Shown piece after piece: positions 24,289-32,043 of a DNA stretch of 46,155 bases. Positions within the stretch are counted from its first letter, which is position 1. Each line of letters starts with the position of its first letter. The stretch comes from Oscillospiraceae bacterium. GTDB taxonomy: Bacteria; Bacillota; Clostridia; Oscillospirales; Oscillospiraceae. The notes under the pieces were generated by a model that saw nothing but the letters and a program-made list of their open reading frames with translations, was not told the origin of the DNA and searched no databases. The translations under genes and the position numbers were made by a program. The DNA lies in contig JAFTVM010000077.1 of NCBI GenBank assembly GCA_017465745.1, positions 1 through 46,155 of the forward strand, written 5' to 3'.

Positions 24289-24831
24289 ATGACAGAACAG
24301 ACGATGATCCGAAAAATGCGGTCCAGGGATCCGGCGGGGCTGGAAGCCCTGATGGACCGCTACATACCCTACGTGTCCGCTGTGGTATGGAATCTTCTTC
24401 GTTTTTCCATGCAGCCGGAGGATGCGGAGGAGGTTGTCTCCGACGTGTTTCTGGCGGCCTGGAATCAGGCGAAGGATCTGCAGTCCGGCAAGGTGAAAGC
24501 CTGGCTGGCGGCTGTGGCCAGGAACAAGGCAAAGAGTAAACTCCGCAGCATGGCCAAAGACCTTCCTCTGGAAGAGGATCTGCTGGAACTGCCCGGGCGG
24601 GACAGCCCGGAAACAGAACTTACGCAGACGGAGGAACGCTTCCTGGTGAACTGGGCAGTCAATGACCTGCCGGAACCGGATAAGGAGATCTTCCTGCGGC
24701 ATTACTACCATGCCCAGACCGTCCGGGAAATCTCGGAAGAAATGGCTCTGAAGGAATCGACCATCAAGACAAAGCTCCGCCGGGGCCGGGCGAAGCTGAA
24801 AGAAACGCTGACGAGGTGGGGTGCGATATGA
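24289..24831 (+). CDS. ECF-type RNA polymerase sigma factor
   Basis: A 180-residue sigma-70 family protein with region 2 (YIPYVSAVVWNLL...DAEEVVSDVFLAAWNQ) and region 4 (LPEPDKEIFLRHYYHAQTVREISEEMALKESTIKTKLRRGRAKLK). It lacks sigma 1 and 3 regions, as expected for ECF factors. The ATG follows AGAAGGAG. Its TGA overlaps the ATG of the next gene, a membrane protein with a cytoplasmic N-terminus, which is the usual sigma/anti-sigma arrangement. Confidence 0.92.
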   Translation: MTEQTMIRKMRSRDPAGLEALMDRYIPYVSAVVWNLLRFSMQPEDAEEVVSDVFLAAWNQAKDLQSGKVKAWLAAVARNKAKSKLRSMAKDLPLEEDLLELPGRDSPETELTQTEERFLVNWAVNDLPEPDKEIFLRHYYHAQTVREISEEMALKESTIKTKLRRGRAKLKETLTRWGAI

Positions 24832-25859
24832 AAAAGAACATTTCCGATCTGCTGGATGCATACGGCGATCCCAATATCAAACTGGAACAGGCAGCGCCCC
24901 TGTCCTCAGAAAGGATCAAGGAGCTGACCATGAGTAAGATCAAAGAAGAAAACGCGCCGAAGAAGCGGCGTATCACATTTCGTGTGATGATGGCTGCGGC
25001 TATCATCGTGACCCTGGCGGTGTCTGTCTTTGCGGCAGGCAGCGGCGCCGCGTGGTTTCAGGATTTCTTTGCAAAGCAGAGTCGTTCAGAAATGACGCAA
25101 AGCCAAATTGAATACATCCATAAAAATGCAGCGGAGCAGGCACAAAGCAAAAGCATCAATGGATATACCGTAACGCTGGATTCCTACATCACGGACGGAA
25201 GCACAACGTATGCCAAAATCAGGATCGAAATTCCGGAAACATCGGCGGTATCCGGCGGCAGTTTGACCTTCGAAGACGGCCCCTGGCTGATGAAGGATGG
25301 CGAACCCATTGGCGGTGCGTCCACAACCTGGAAGATGCTGGAATGGGACGAGGCTGCCCGTGCCGGGACTTATTTGCTGCGGTATCAGTTGATCCACGTA
25401 ACCCGGGGAGATGTCCAGACCGGAAACGTGGAATTGGTCATGACGAATTTGGTTTCCACCGATGACAGGAAAAACTATCTGGCGGAAGGAAGCTGGCAGT
25501 TTCAGGTGAACATCCCGGAGGCAGAGGTATTGGAACTGGGGGAAGAGTCCCTTGGGAAAGTGGAAGTCCGTACTGAGGAAGACGAAACCATCGAAGTGGA
25601 ACTTCTGCAGGCGGATATGACAGCCATGGGACTGCGGATCGAATTCCGGGAACCGGTCAATGATACGTTTTATTATTTGATGGGTGTGAAAGCCGTCCTG
25701 GGTGATGGGACAGAGGTTCTTCTGCGGGCGAAAACCTTCGGTGCAAGGGACTCGATCCACTGGATGTATCTGGAGCCTGAATCCCCCACGCCTTTGGAGG
25801 AAGTCATGTATGTAGAATTCCCCGGCGGGGCGCGGATTACTTTTAATATGGCAGAATAA
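24828..25859 (+). CDS. DUF4179-like anti-sigma factor
   Basis: A 343-residue single-pass protein. A cytoplasmic N-terminus (1-~52, containing KKRRITFRV) is followed by one membrane helix (MMAAAIIVTLAVSVFAA) and an extracytoplasmic domain of about 270 residues that is rich in beta strands. This layout is common for DUF4179-type partners of Clostridial ECF sigma factors. It overlaps the sigma gene by ATGA. It probably holds the sigma factor inactive until an envelope signal; the signal is unknown. Confidence 0.85.
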   Translation: MKKNISDLLDAYGDPNIKLEQAAPLSSERIKELTMSKIKEENAPKKRRITFRVMMAAAIIVTLAVSVFAAGSGAAWFQDFFAKQSRSEMTQSQIEYIHKNAAEQAQSKSINGYTVTLDSYITDGSTTYAKIRIEIPETSAVSGGSLTFEDGPWLMKDGEPIGGASTTWKMLEWDEAARAGTYLLRYQLIHVTRGDVQTGNVELVMTNLVSTDDRKNYLAEGSWQFQVNIPEAEVLELGEESLGKVEVRTEEDETIEVELLQADMTAMGLRIEFREPVNDTFYYLMGVKAVLGDGTEVLLRAKTFGARDSIHWMYLEPESPTPLEEVMYVEFPGGARITFNMAE

Positions 25860-25865
25860 CAAAAA

Positions 25866-25900
25866 GCCGCAGTTGGAGAATCAAAAGCTCCAACTGCGGC
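25866..25900. terminator. Bidirectional intrinsic terminator
   Basis: A 13-bp stem GCCGCAGTTGGAG/CTCCAACTGCGGC with a nine-base loop has AATTTT on the plus side and TTTTT on the minus side. It separates the anti-sigma gene from the leftward Cys-rich membrane protein gene. Confidence 0.85.
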
Positions 25901-25926
25901 AATTTTCAATTCGTTACGAAATCAAG

Positions 25927-26787
25927 CTATGCGCAGGCCGGATAATTTCTGAAAATCTGAGCCGTCCTGTAAAGGTAGACCAGCTTGACGATGCCGACAA
26001 CGGCGGTGCCGATGACGGATACCAGCATCGCGATGACACCCAGCAGCGGAAGGATCAGCATGACCACAATGCCGCCGATCATGGCGCAGAGCAGTCCGAT
26101 ATACCACTTCCACAGCTTTTCCCACTTTTCAGCCAGCAAATTGTCCACGCCGGTCAGGACAGCGGAATGTGCCATGCACTCATTGTACACGCCGAAAAAG
26201 CTGGCTGCGGAAGCAGGAAGGGAGATCAGCAGCGTCCAGGTCGGTGTCTCACCGCCTCCGGAGACGACGGCGATCAGGATGCTGGCAGCGTTGGCAATCA
26301 GGGAACAGATACCCGCCGTACGGTATCTCTCTTCCTCTGACGCCAGTTTCAGCAGAATGACGCCGTAGACAGTCAGCACGGTGACGTCCAGAATCATTCC
26401 CGGGATGTACAGTGCAGGCACCATTTCCACCGCCATCTCGTGGGTCATCAGACCGGCGATCTCATTGGGAATGATGAGCCAGAACAGGATCCACAGCCAT
26501 TTGCCCAGGACAGGCGCCCGTCCGGCGATGGCGGCTTTCCGCTGTTCCTCTGCCTCGATCCGCCGGATGCGGTATTCGGGTATGCTGTCACGGCCCCGCA
26601 GGGTGCCGCAGTTGACGCGCAGGCTGCAGGTGTCGCAGGTCTCGTGACTCTTGTTCCGGACGCATCTGGCAAGCTCACAATCCCCGCCAAACTGCCTACC
26701 GGGGCCGGCTTTACAGCCCGGACAGTTCAGGGTTTCTTTCTTGGCGCATTCGGCGCAGGTTTTGCCGCAATAGGTTTCAGCCATCAT
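25927..26787 (-). CDS. Cys-rich DUF3795-like membrane protein
   Basis: About 286 residues. The first ~70 carry many cysteines (CGKTCAECAKKETLNCPGC, then CELARCVRNKSHETCDTC), as in DUF3795-type zinc or Fe-S binding modules. A charged linker (RRIEAEEQRKAA) and about five hydrophobic helices follow, from WLWILFWLIIPNEIAGLM to the C-terminus. The combination suggests a membrane-bound metal or redox sensor, but the function is unknown. Two in-frame ATGs (26787, 26784) follow GGGGGAGGGG; the second has the better spacing. It is the last of three leftward genes. Confidence 0.75.
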   Translation of the reverse strand: MMAETYCGKTCAECAKKETLNCPGCKAGPGRQFGGDCELARCVRNKSHETCDTCSLRVNCGTLRGRDSIPEYRIRRIEAEEQRKAAIAGRAPVLGKWLWILFWLIIPNEIAGLMTHEMAVEMVPALYIPGMILDVTVLTVYGVILLKLASEEERYRTAGICSLIANAASILIAVVSGGGETPTWTLLISLPASAASFFGVYNECMAHSAVLTGVDNLLAEKWEKLWKWYIGLLCAMIGGIVVMLILPLLGVIAMLVSVIGTAVVGIVKLVYLYRTAQIFRNYPACA

Positions 26788-26807
26788 AATCCCCTCCCCC
26801 GTTGTTA

Positions 26808-27740
26808 TCATGCTTTGACGATCAGCTCATCGAGCTGTGCTTTCAGTCTGGCAAGCTCACTGTCAGCGGCAGCTTGCATCTGTTCCAGTTTCTCGATGGT
26901 GCGGGTGATCTTGCTCCTGGTGGAAGATACGGAATCATAGGACTGACTGATCCGGCTGCCTACCGCCCAGTCCGCAAAAAGGCCATCGAAGAAGTAGTCA
27001 GCAAACCGCAGGAAGCCGTCGATATTGACCTGGACATCTGATTGGATCTGGATGTCGGCAAGCTCGGTTTTGAAGCGTCTGAGTTTACTCTGAAGCTCGG
27101 AAACCAGATCCTGGGCGGAATCCAGATGGCTGTGCTTGGCAACGTGGGTAATGATACCGCCGCCTCCGATCAGGTCCCAGGTGTTCCAGTTATCAGCGCT
27201 GTTCAGCTCAGACAAAATCTGCTCTGCCGTTCCCCGGGCGCTGAGGCCGGCAGAGATGGCTTCCCGGATCTCCTTCTTTTGCGCTTCCAGCAGTGCGATC
27301 CCCTCTTCCAGGGTCAGGATTTGCTCCCCGGTCTCCGTGCCGGAGTCAGTCAGCTCCTTCCGCTTTTTCTCCAGGAGCCGGGTATACGCCTCTTCCGCGC
27401 TGCCGATTTCAGAAAGCTCAGCCAGGATCCGGCTGATGTCTTGTTCGATCCTCTGAATTTCCCCCTGGGCAGCATCCAGTTTGACCTTGGCTGCATAAGC
27501 TTCCTGACGCTCCTGATCCAGCTTATCATCCAGTTTGCCGATCACTGCGAAGAAATAATTGGATAGGCTTCTGCCCTCCAGCTTCTCCACATCCTCCTGC
27601 TCCTTCCGGAAGGCGACCCGCAGCGAGACCACCTTTCGCTCATATTCCCACTTCTGGGTGCGCAACTCTTTCAGCTTCGCCTCCAGCTGATGCTTTCCGG
27701 CAACTTTCTGCCGGAGCTGTTCCAATGTATTCTCACTCAT
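26808..27740 (-). CDS. Coiled-coil protein of unknown function
   Basis: A 310-residue, mostly alpha-helical, charged protein. Coiled-coil heptads dominate residues ~1-60, ~80-175 and ~270-310. A short conserved-looking middle (NTWDLIGGGGIITHVAKHSHLDSA) interrupts them; this GGGG-I-THxxKHxxLD pattern is seen in other Firmicute helical proteins of unknown role. No signal peptide or membrane helix. AGGAGG lies before ATG 27740. It lies 14 bp from the upstream gene for a membrane-anchored protein, suggesting an operon. Confidence 0.75.
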   Translation of the reverse strand: MSENTLEQLRQKVAGKHQLEAKLKELRTQKWEYERKVVSLRVAFRKEQEDVEKLEGRSLSNYFFAVIGKLDDKLDQERQEAYAAKVKLDAAQGEIQRIEQDISRILAELSEIGSAEEAYTRLLEKKRKELTDSGTETGEQILTLEEGIALLEAQKKEIREAISAGLSARGTAEQILSELNSADNWNTWDLIGGGGIITHVAKHSHLDSAQDLVSELQSKLRRFKTELADIQIQSDVQVNIDGFLRFADYFFDGLFADWAVGSRISQSYDSVSSTRSKITRTIEKLEQMQAAADSELARLKAQLDELIVKA

Positions 27741-27754
27741 ATCAGATCCTCCTC

Positions 27755-28675
27755 TCAATCTTTTCCGTACAGCAGATTTCCTGCACTGTCGTATATCGAT
27801 TCGCTGCCGTAGGCAGTTTCCGCATGGGCGCTGCCCTGCTGCTTCCAATAGTGGACCAGGATCCGGTGCGTGTAACTCAAGCTGTCCGTGGCTTCCAGAT
27901 AGATGGCCAGCTCGTCGCCTTCCGTCACTTTGTATTCCTTTTGGTATTCGTCACGGAAAAAGACACCCTCGGGATAGCTCGGATCTTTCAGCGCATCATT
28001 GGTGATATCTTCCCGGGTGATTTCCTCTCCGTTCAGCTCCGTGACCAATTCAAATTTTTCAAATCTGACCTTGGGGGTATATTTCGTGGGCGTGCAATCA
28101 ACGATCAGTGTTCCGTCCAGCGTATACTTGCCATCGGTGAATGTGCCGGAGCCGCTGATATCGCCGTGATACAGGCTGGGCAGATATTCGGTCCAGAGGT
28201 AATTGATGTAGATTTCGTCCAGATATTCGGTCTGGACACCATCGGCGGTGGTGATGGTCATCAGGACCTGCTGGTCCTCGGTAAAAAGGGCCACCGGAAG
28301 CAGACCGATGAAAGCATTGTCTTTTCTGGTAAGTTCCGTTTCCACATTGTCGCAGCGCACCCGGATCGTCATATCATCGGTAATGACCTTCGGGACGATT
28401 GTTATTGCGACATCGACTGTATGGAGCTCCGTGTTCAGGTCATGATACTCATATTCCGCACTGGATACGAGGCTTGCCTGTTGTTTCAGCTTTTCATCGA
28501 CATTGTCGTAAATGTAATCAATATTCTGCATTATCGATTGATATTGATTGTTCAGCTTACTTTCCAGACTGCTGACCTGAGATTCCAGACTGCCGATCTT
28601 ATAATAGCAGAACAACAAACCGATCACGAGCAATACGATGATGGTCAGCTGAAAATCCAATTTTTTCTTATCCAT
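27755..28675 (-). CDS. Membrane-anchored protein with coiled-coil stalk, unknown function
   Basis: A 306-residue protein with a basic N-terminus (MDKKKLDFQ), one membrane helix (LTIIVLLVIGLLFCYYKI), a coiled-coil stalk (LESQVSSLESKLNNQ, ~30-70) and a beta-rich domain of ~230 residues. It would project outside the membrane. No family recognised. First gene of a leftward three-gene set with the coiled-coil and Cys-rich membrane proteins. Confidence 0.78.
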   Translation of the reverse strand: MDKKKLDFQLTIIVLLVIGLLFCYYKIGSLESQVSSLESKLNNQYQSIMQNIDYIYDNVDEKLKQQASLVSSAEYEYHDLNTELHTVDVAITIVPKVITDDMTIRVRCDNVETELTRKDNAFIGLLPVALFTEDQQVLMTITTADGVQTEYLDEIYINYLWTEYLPSLYHGDISGSGTFTDGKYTLDGTLIVDCTPTKYTPKVRFEKFELVTELNGEEITREDITNDALKDPSYPEGVFFRDEYQKEYKVTEGDELAIYLEATDSLSYTHRILVHYWKQQGSAHAETAYGSESIYDSAGNLLYGKD

Positions 28676-28976
28676 CTGTTACCCCTCCCCCAATGTGTTT
28701 TATGGCTTACCCCAAACCATCTGTCTGCCTTTTCATCCTGCAATGAACGGCCCGTCATAGTCGGATCCATGACCATACTCTTTCCATATTGATTGTATCA
28801 TACCAGGGCATATCATACAATCGTAAGAATTCGTTGTTTACAGAAATTCCATATTTTAGAAATGTCATTTACTGAAGCCGCAGATCCATTCGGCGCATGC
28901 AAAGCCGGTGCACAATTTGTCACTTGCCGTCATATTCTGTTCCAGGCCCCTGTATGGGGCAGAAAGGAATGATCCT
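28676..28976. other. Intergenic region between divergent genes
   Basis: No gene in 301 bp. CATACAAT at 28814-28821 on the plus strand resembles a mother-cell sigma -10, but no -35 fits its spacing. AAAGGA at 28962 is the RBS for the VWA gene. Otherwise nothing clear. Confidence 0.4.
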
Positions 28977-30347
28977 ATGGCAATTACAAGATCCACAAAA
29001 GAATTAAGCACCACCGCCATCGATTGCGGCGGAACCTTTGACGTGATCCTGACACTGGGTGCGCAGCCGGAGATTACAGACAATCCAACGGATATTGTTC
29101 TGATCCTGGACCGGTCCGGCAGCATGACGCAGAGCCTCCCCGCCCTGAAAAATGCCGCCAATGTGTTCATCGACATCATCGAGGAATCCACTGACGGCGT
29201 CCGGGACGGAATTATCGGCGGCGGAAGCAGAATCGGGGTCGTCAGTTTTTCCAGCCAGGCTACCCAGGATACGCAGCTGATCACCTCCGTGGCGGCGCTG
29301 AAAGCATCAGTCAATGCGCTGAATGCGGGCGGAGATACCAATCATGCCGATGCATTCACCAAAGCCCTGGCGCTGTTTGATCCCCAGTCAGCCAATGCAA
29401 AAGTCATGGTTATGGTCACAGACGGCTTTACCACCACCGGTGGAGATGCCAATGTGGTTGCTTCTGCCGCCAAAGCAGCAGGCGTGAGCATTTATATCAT
29501 CGGCCTTTCCGGCAACGGCGGTATTGACGAAACGGCGCTGCGCCAGTGGGCGTCCCAGCCGGATACGGAATTCGTATCCATCGCCCCCAGCGATGCGCAG
29601 CTGGAGGAGATCTTTGGCCAGCTGGCTCAGACCATCGTAAGCCCCGGTGCCACCAATGTGGTCATCAACGAGTATCTGTCTGACTGCTTCCGAATTCTGT
29701 CGGTATCCACCCCCTCCAGGGGTACCGCCATGCTTGTAGATGAAAACCATCTGCAGTGGCTGATTCCCGAGCTGGGCGTTACCCAGGAGGAGGAGGCTGT
29801 CCTGCGCTTCACAGCGGAGCATCTGGGTGCGTGCAGCGGTCTGGTCAGCGTCAACGAATCCATCGATTATGATGACGCCCAGGGCAACACCCCTGACTTT
29901 GGTGATCCTGAGATTCTGGTAAACTGCGGTGATGTGGTGATCCCGGAGCCCTGTCCCCTGCCGGTCAGCATTACCATGGAGGGCTGCGAGGATGAAATTG
30001 AGATCGATGCCGGTGACGCTGTGCTGGAATCCCTGGGGCGGATCCTCAAGCTGGACGTGACCATTCCCAATGTCTGCCCCGGCAGACGTGTGGCACTGGC
30101 CGTTATCCTGACGGAGGAAGACGACGAGGGCAACGAATACCGCCGGGGCATGAAGACCCTGGTGATCCCCGCCCACGACGGGGAAAGCTGCCGGGATGTG
30201 ACGGTGCGCTGCATCCGCTTCGTCCTGCCGGAGGAGCTGGATGTGTCCGGCGACGCGGGCAGACTCTGCGACCAGCGCAATTTCAGAGTCCGTTTCATCG
30301 CCAACTATATCGACGCCGGCTTCACCTGCTGTACCCCTGATGACTGA
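28977..30347 (+). CDS. VWA-domain protein
   Basis: A 456-residue protein with no obvious signal peptide. A von Willebrand factor A domain covers ~35-215 with the MIDAS metal site DRSGSM near 47-52, a Thr in GGDTNHADAF and an Asp in VTDGFTT. A beta-rich region follows (ITMEGCEDEIEIDAGDAVLESLGR), with a Cys-containing end (FTCCTPDD). Relatives occur in other Clostridia as uncharacterised cell-surface or spore-associated proteins; that is memory, not a search result. It is the largest gene near the element's right end and ends at an intrinsic terminator. Confidence 0.85.
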   Translation: MAITRSTKELSTTAIDCGGTFDVILTLGAQPEITDNPTDIVLILDRSGSMTQSLPALKNAANVFIDIIEESTDGVRDGIIGGGSRIGVVSFSSQATQDTQLITSVAALKASVNALNAGGDTNHADAFTKALALFDPQSANAKVMVMVTDGFTTTGGDANVVASAAKAAGVSIYIIGLSGNGGIDETALRQWASQPDTEFVSIAPSDAQLEEIFGQLAQTIVSPGATNVVINEYLSDCFRILSVSTPSRGTAMLVDENHLQWLIPELGVTQEEEAVLRFTAEHLGACSGLVSVNESIDYDDAQGNTPDFGDPEILVNCGDVVIPEPCPLPVSITMEGCEDEIEIDAGDAVLESLGRILKLDVTIPNVCPGRRVALAVILTEEDDEGNEYRRGMKTLVIPAHDGESCRDVTVRCIRFVLPEELDVSGDAGRLCDQRNFRVRFIANYIDAGFTCCTPDD

Positions 30348-30360
30348 CAAATAACAGAGA

Positions 30361-30396
30361 AATCCGGTCTGGTGCGTTTATCAGGCCGGATTTTTT
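30361..30396 (+). terminator. Intrinsic terminator of the VWA gene
   Basis: AATCCGGTCTG (30361-30371) pairs with CAGGCCGGATT (30382-30392, one GU), followed by TTTTTTG, 13 bp after the VWA stop. Confidence 0.85.
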
Positions 30397-30474
30397 GTAT
30401 CAGAAAAAGAAATGTGAATTACTGCACAGTATCGGGAAAATACTAATGGCATCCAGCAAAAAGGAGTTGCCGCT

Positions 30475-30909
30475 ATGATTGAACAGGATACCATCCGGCT
30501 GCTGCGGGAGTGCGATGCCGGCATCAAAATGGGGATTTCTTCCATTGACGATGTTCTTCCCCATGTTAAAAGTCAAAAACTCAGCCAAACGCTCAGCCAT
30601 TGTAAGGATGAGCATGAACATCTGGGCAGCGAGATCCAGAAGCTTCTGTGCCGATACGGCGACAGCGGCAAGGATCCGAATCCGATCGCAAAGGGCATGT
30701 CCCGGATCAAAACAAACATGAAGCTTGGCGCGGCCGAATCCAATGCCACAATTGCCGATCTGATGACTGACGGCTGCAACATGGGTGTGAAATCCCTGAG
30801 CAAATATTTGAATCAGTATCAGGCCGCTGACGAGGCATCCAAAGATATCGCAAAGCGGCTCATCAGCATTGAGCAGCAGCTTGCCGCTGATGTACGCTGT
30901 TTCCTGTAA
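30475..30909 (+). CDS. Small helical-bundle protein, ferritin-like/DUF2383-type
   Basis: A 144-residue protein predicted to be nearly all helix. CKDEHEHLGSEIQKLL and the repeat-like KYLNQYQAADEASKDIAKRLISIEQQ pattern resemble ferritin-like PA2169/DUF2383 proteins, which form four-helix bundles. Metal binding is not certain. AAAGGAG precedes the ATG. It is the last gene before the right end of the element; 30910-31068 after it is non-coding. Confidence 0.75.
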   Translation: MIEQDTIRLLRECDAGIKMGISSIDDVLPHVKSQKLSQTLSHCKDEHEHLGSEIQKLLCRYGDSGKDPNPIAKGMSRIKTNMKLGAAESNATIADLMTDGCNMGVKSLSKYLNQYQAADEASKDIAKRLISIEQQLAADVRCFL

Positions 30910-31068
30910 TGGTGCATACGACGCGATGGAAGCTGCCTACCCTATCCTGATGTGTCTGACACAACCAGTTTGCGCCATCATTTTGCAAATAGAAAGTAAG
31001 ATTGCGTCGCAGGAAATGGATTTGCTGTCCTGTTTTGTGGGCTAAAAAGTTGTTTTATATTTCATTCA

Positions 31069-31074
31069 GCAGAG
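31069..31074 (+). other. Right attachment core (attR) of the cotJC element
   Basis: GCAGAG, identical to 4808-4813. The next codons CAA AAA GCA CGA GTG ACC continue CotJC after Glu136. To the left is non-coding element sequence without a start codon or RBS. Confidence 0.8.
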
Positions 31075-31263
31075 CAAAAAGCACGAGTGACCTACGACAA
31101 CATTCTCCGGCTCAGTGACGACCCTGATGTCAATGATGTCATCCGGTTCCTGCGGGAGCGGGAGGTGGTCCATTTCCAGCGATTTGGCGAGGCAATCGAA
31201 AAATTGCGGGAGAAGCTGGATCAGCGCAACGTATATTGCATGAATCCTGCCATCGATATCTAA
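31069..31263 (+). CDS. cotJC: CotJC C-terminal fragment (displaced 3' end)
   Basis: In frame from the core the codons read AEQKARVTYDNIL, then SDDPDVNDV, LREREVVHFQRFGEA and end in NPAIDI and TAA. This is the C-terminal third of CotJC (Bacillus CotJC has LREREIVH at this point). There is no start codon or RBS upstream, so it cannot be expressed alone. Joined after Glu136 of the 5' part it gives 198 residues. In that protein Glu136 and His169 stand 33 apart, the same spacing as ligands Glu148/His181 recalled from Lactobacillus Mn catalase, completing the site begun by Glu35, Glu65 and His68. It is followed 19 bp later by the operon terminator. Confidence 0.93.
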   Translation, partial: AEQKARVTYDNILRLSDDPDVNDVIRFLREREVVHFQRFGEAIEKLREKLDQRNVYCMNPAIDI

Positions 31264-31282
31264 CCTCCTGATCCCTGCAGAC

Positions 31283-31316
31283 GCCCCCGCTGCCGTAAAA
31301 AACAGCGGGGGCTTTT
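31283..31316 (+). terminator. cotJ operon terminator
   Basis: A 10-bp GC stem GCCCCCGCTG/CAGCGGGGGC with TTTT after it, directly beyond the cotJC 3' fragment. No terminator is seen after the truncated 5' part at 4828, so this was originally the end of the cotJ operon. An inverted repeat GCACGAT-TCCC-ATCGTGC lies further on at 31363-31380. Confidence 0.85.
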
Positions 31317-31385
31317 CAGATCCATCGGATTGCGGGCAAAGTATATCATTTCAGTATCAAGCGCACGATTCCCATCGTGCTTCAA

Positions 31386-31414
31386 TTGAACCCGGACCTG
31401 TAATGTGCTATCAT
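31386..31414 (+). promoter_or_regulatory. SigA-type promoter of the second ECF sigma gene
   Basis: TTGAAC (31386-31391), 17 bp, TATCAT (31409-31414), about 70 bp before the sigma gene. Confidence 0.55.
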
Positions 31415-31485
31415 AATAAAAATGCAATGTGCCATGCAACCGTGTTGGCGTTTTTCCGACTGGATAGGTACAGGAGGTGATCCAA

Positions 31486-32043
31486 ATGGATGACGCGAAG
31501 ATCATCGAGCTATACTGGCAGCGATGCGAGGCTGCCATATCAGAAACCCAAATCAAATACGGTAAATTCCTTTTCTCCATCGCCAACCGCATCCTTCCCT
31601 TCCGGGAGGATGCCCAGGAGTGTGTCAACGATACATATCTGGATGCATGGAATGCCATGCCGCCCACCCGGCCCAATATTCTCTCTGCCTTCCTCGGCAA
31701 GCTGACCCGGCGGATCTCCATTGACCGCTGGCGCTGCCTCAATGCCGAAAAACGGGGCGGCAGCCACGTGACGCTGGCACTGGAGGAGCTTGCCGGATGC
31801 ATCCCCGGAGAATCAGATCCGGCGGCGGAAGTGGAGGCGAAAGAGCTGGCCCAGGCCATCAACCGCTTTCTTGACGATCTGCCCCGTACCGAGCAGCAGG
31901 TCTTTGTCCTGCGCTATTTCCACCTGGCGTGCATCCAGGAAATTGCCGCGAAATTCAGCATGAGCAGCCCCAAGGTCAAATCCATGCTGCACCGAACCCG
32001 GAAAAAACTGCGCATGTACCTTGCAAAGGAGGGATACCGATGA
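31486..32043 (+). CDS. ECF-type RNA polymerase sigma factor
   Basis: A 185-residue sigma factor with region 2 (YGKFLFSIANRILPFREDAQECVNDTYLDAWNAMPP) and region 4 (LPRTEQQVFVLRYFHLACIQEIAAKFSMSSPKVKSMLHRTRKKLR). ATG 31486 is preceded by a near-perfect anti-16S match, AGGAGGTGATCC. Its stop overlaps the ATG of the next gene as ATGA, implying an anti-sigma partner. It lies outside the cotJC element. Confidence 0.93.
   Translation: MDDAKIIELYWQRCEAAISETQIKYGKFLFSIANRILPFREDAQECVNDTYLDAWNAMPPTRPNILSAFLGKLTRRISIDRWRCLNAEKRGGSHVTLALEELAGCIPGESDPAAEVEAKELAQAINRFLDDLPRTEQQVFVLRYFHLACIQEIAAKFSMSSPKVKSMLHRTRKKLRMYLAKEGYR

Larger units (their letters stand above)
4814..31074. mobile_element. 26,261-bp skin-like intervening element in cotJC
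   Basis: The inferred element lies between two in-frame GCAGAG copies that split cotJC. Evidence: the 5' part (4406-4813) and 3' part (31075-31263) are complementary pieces of one protein; fusion at the core gives 198 codons with no gap or frameshift; the operon terminator follows only the 3' part; and two large serine recombinase genes sit just inside the left end, as spoIVCA does in the sigK skin element. No terminal inverted repeats, phage structural genes or conjugation genes were seen. Cargo is mainly regulatory and envelope-stress genes. Precise, sporulation-timed excision is inferred from analogy and not shown by the sequence. Confidence 0.85.

Noticed and set aside
28784-28821. SigE promoter for the VWA gene
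   Set aside because: CATACAAT fits a -10, but CCATATT lies 23 bp away, too far for a -35. Left only as a note.
4814-31074. Prophage or conjugative element
   Set aside because: No capsid, tail, terminase, portal, lysis, relaxase or type IV secretion genes are recognisable. The evidence supports only an intervening recombinase element with regulatory cargo.
4808-31074. Chance match of a 6-bp hexamer
   Set aside because: A hexamer alone would be weak, but it falls exactly where both CotJC halves break, in the same frame, and no codon is lost or gained in the joined protein.
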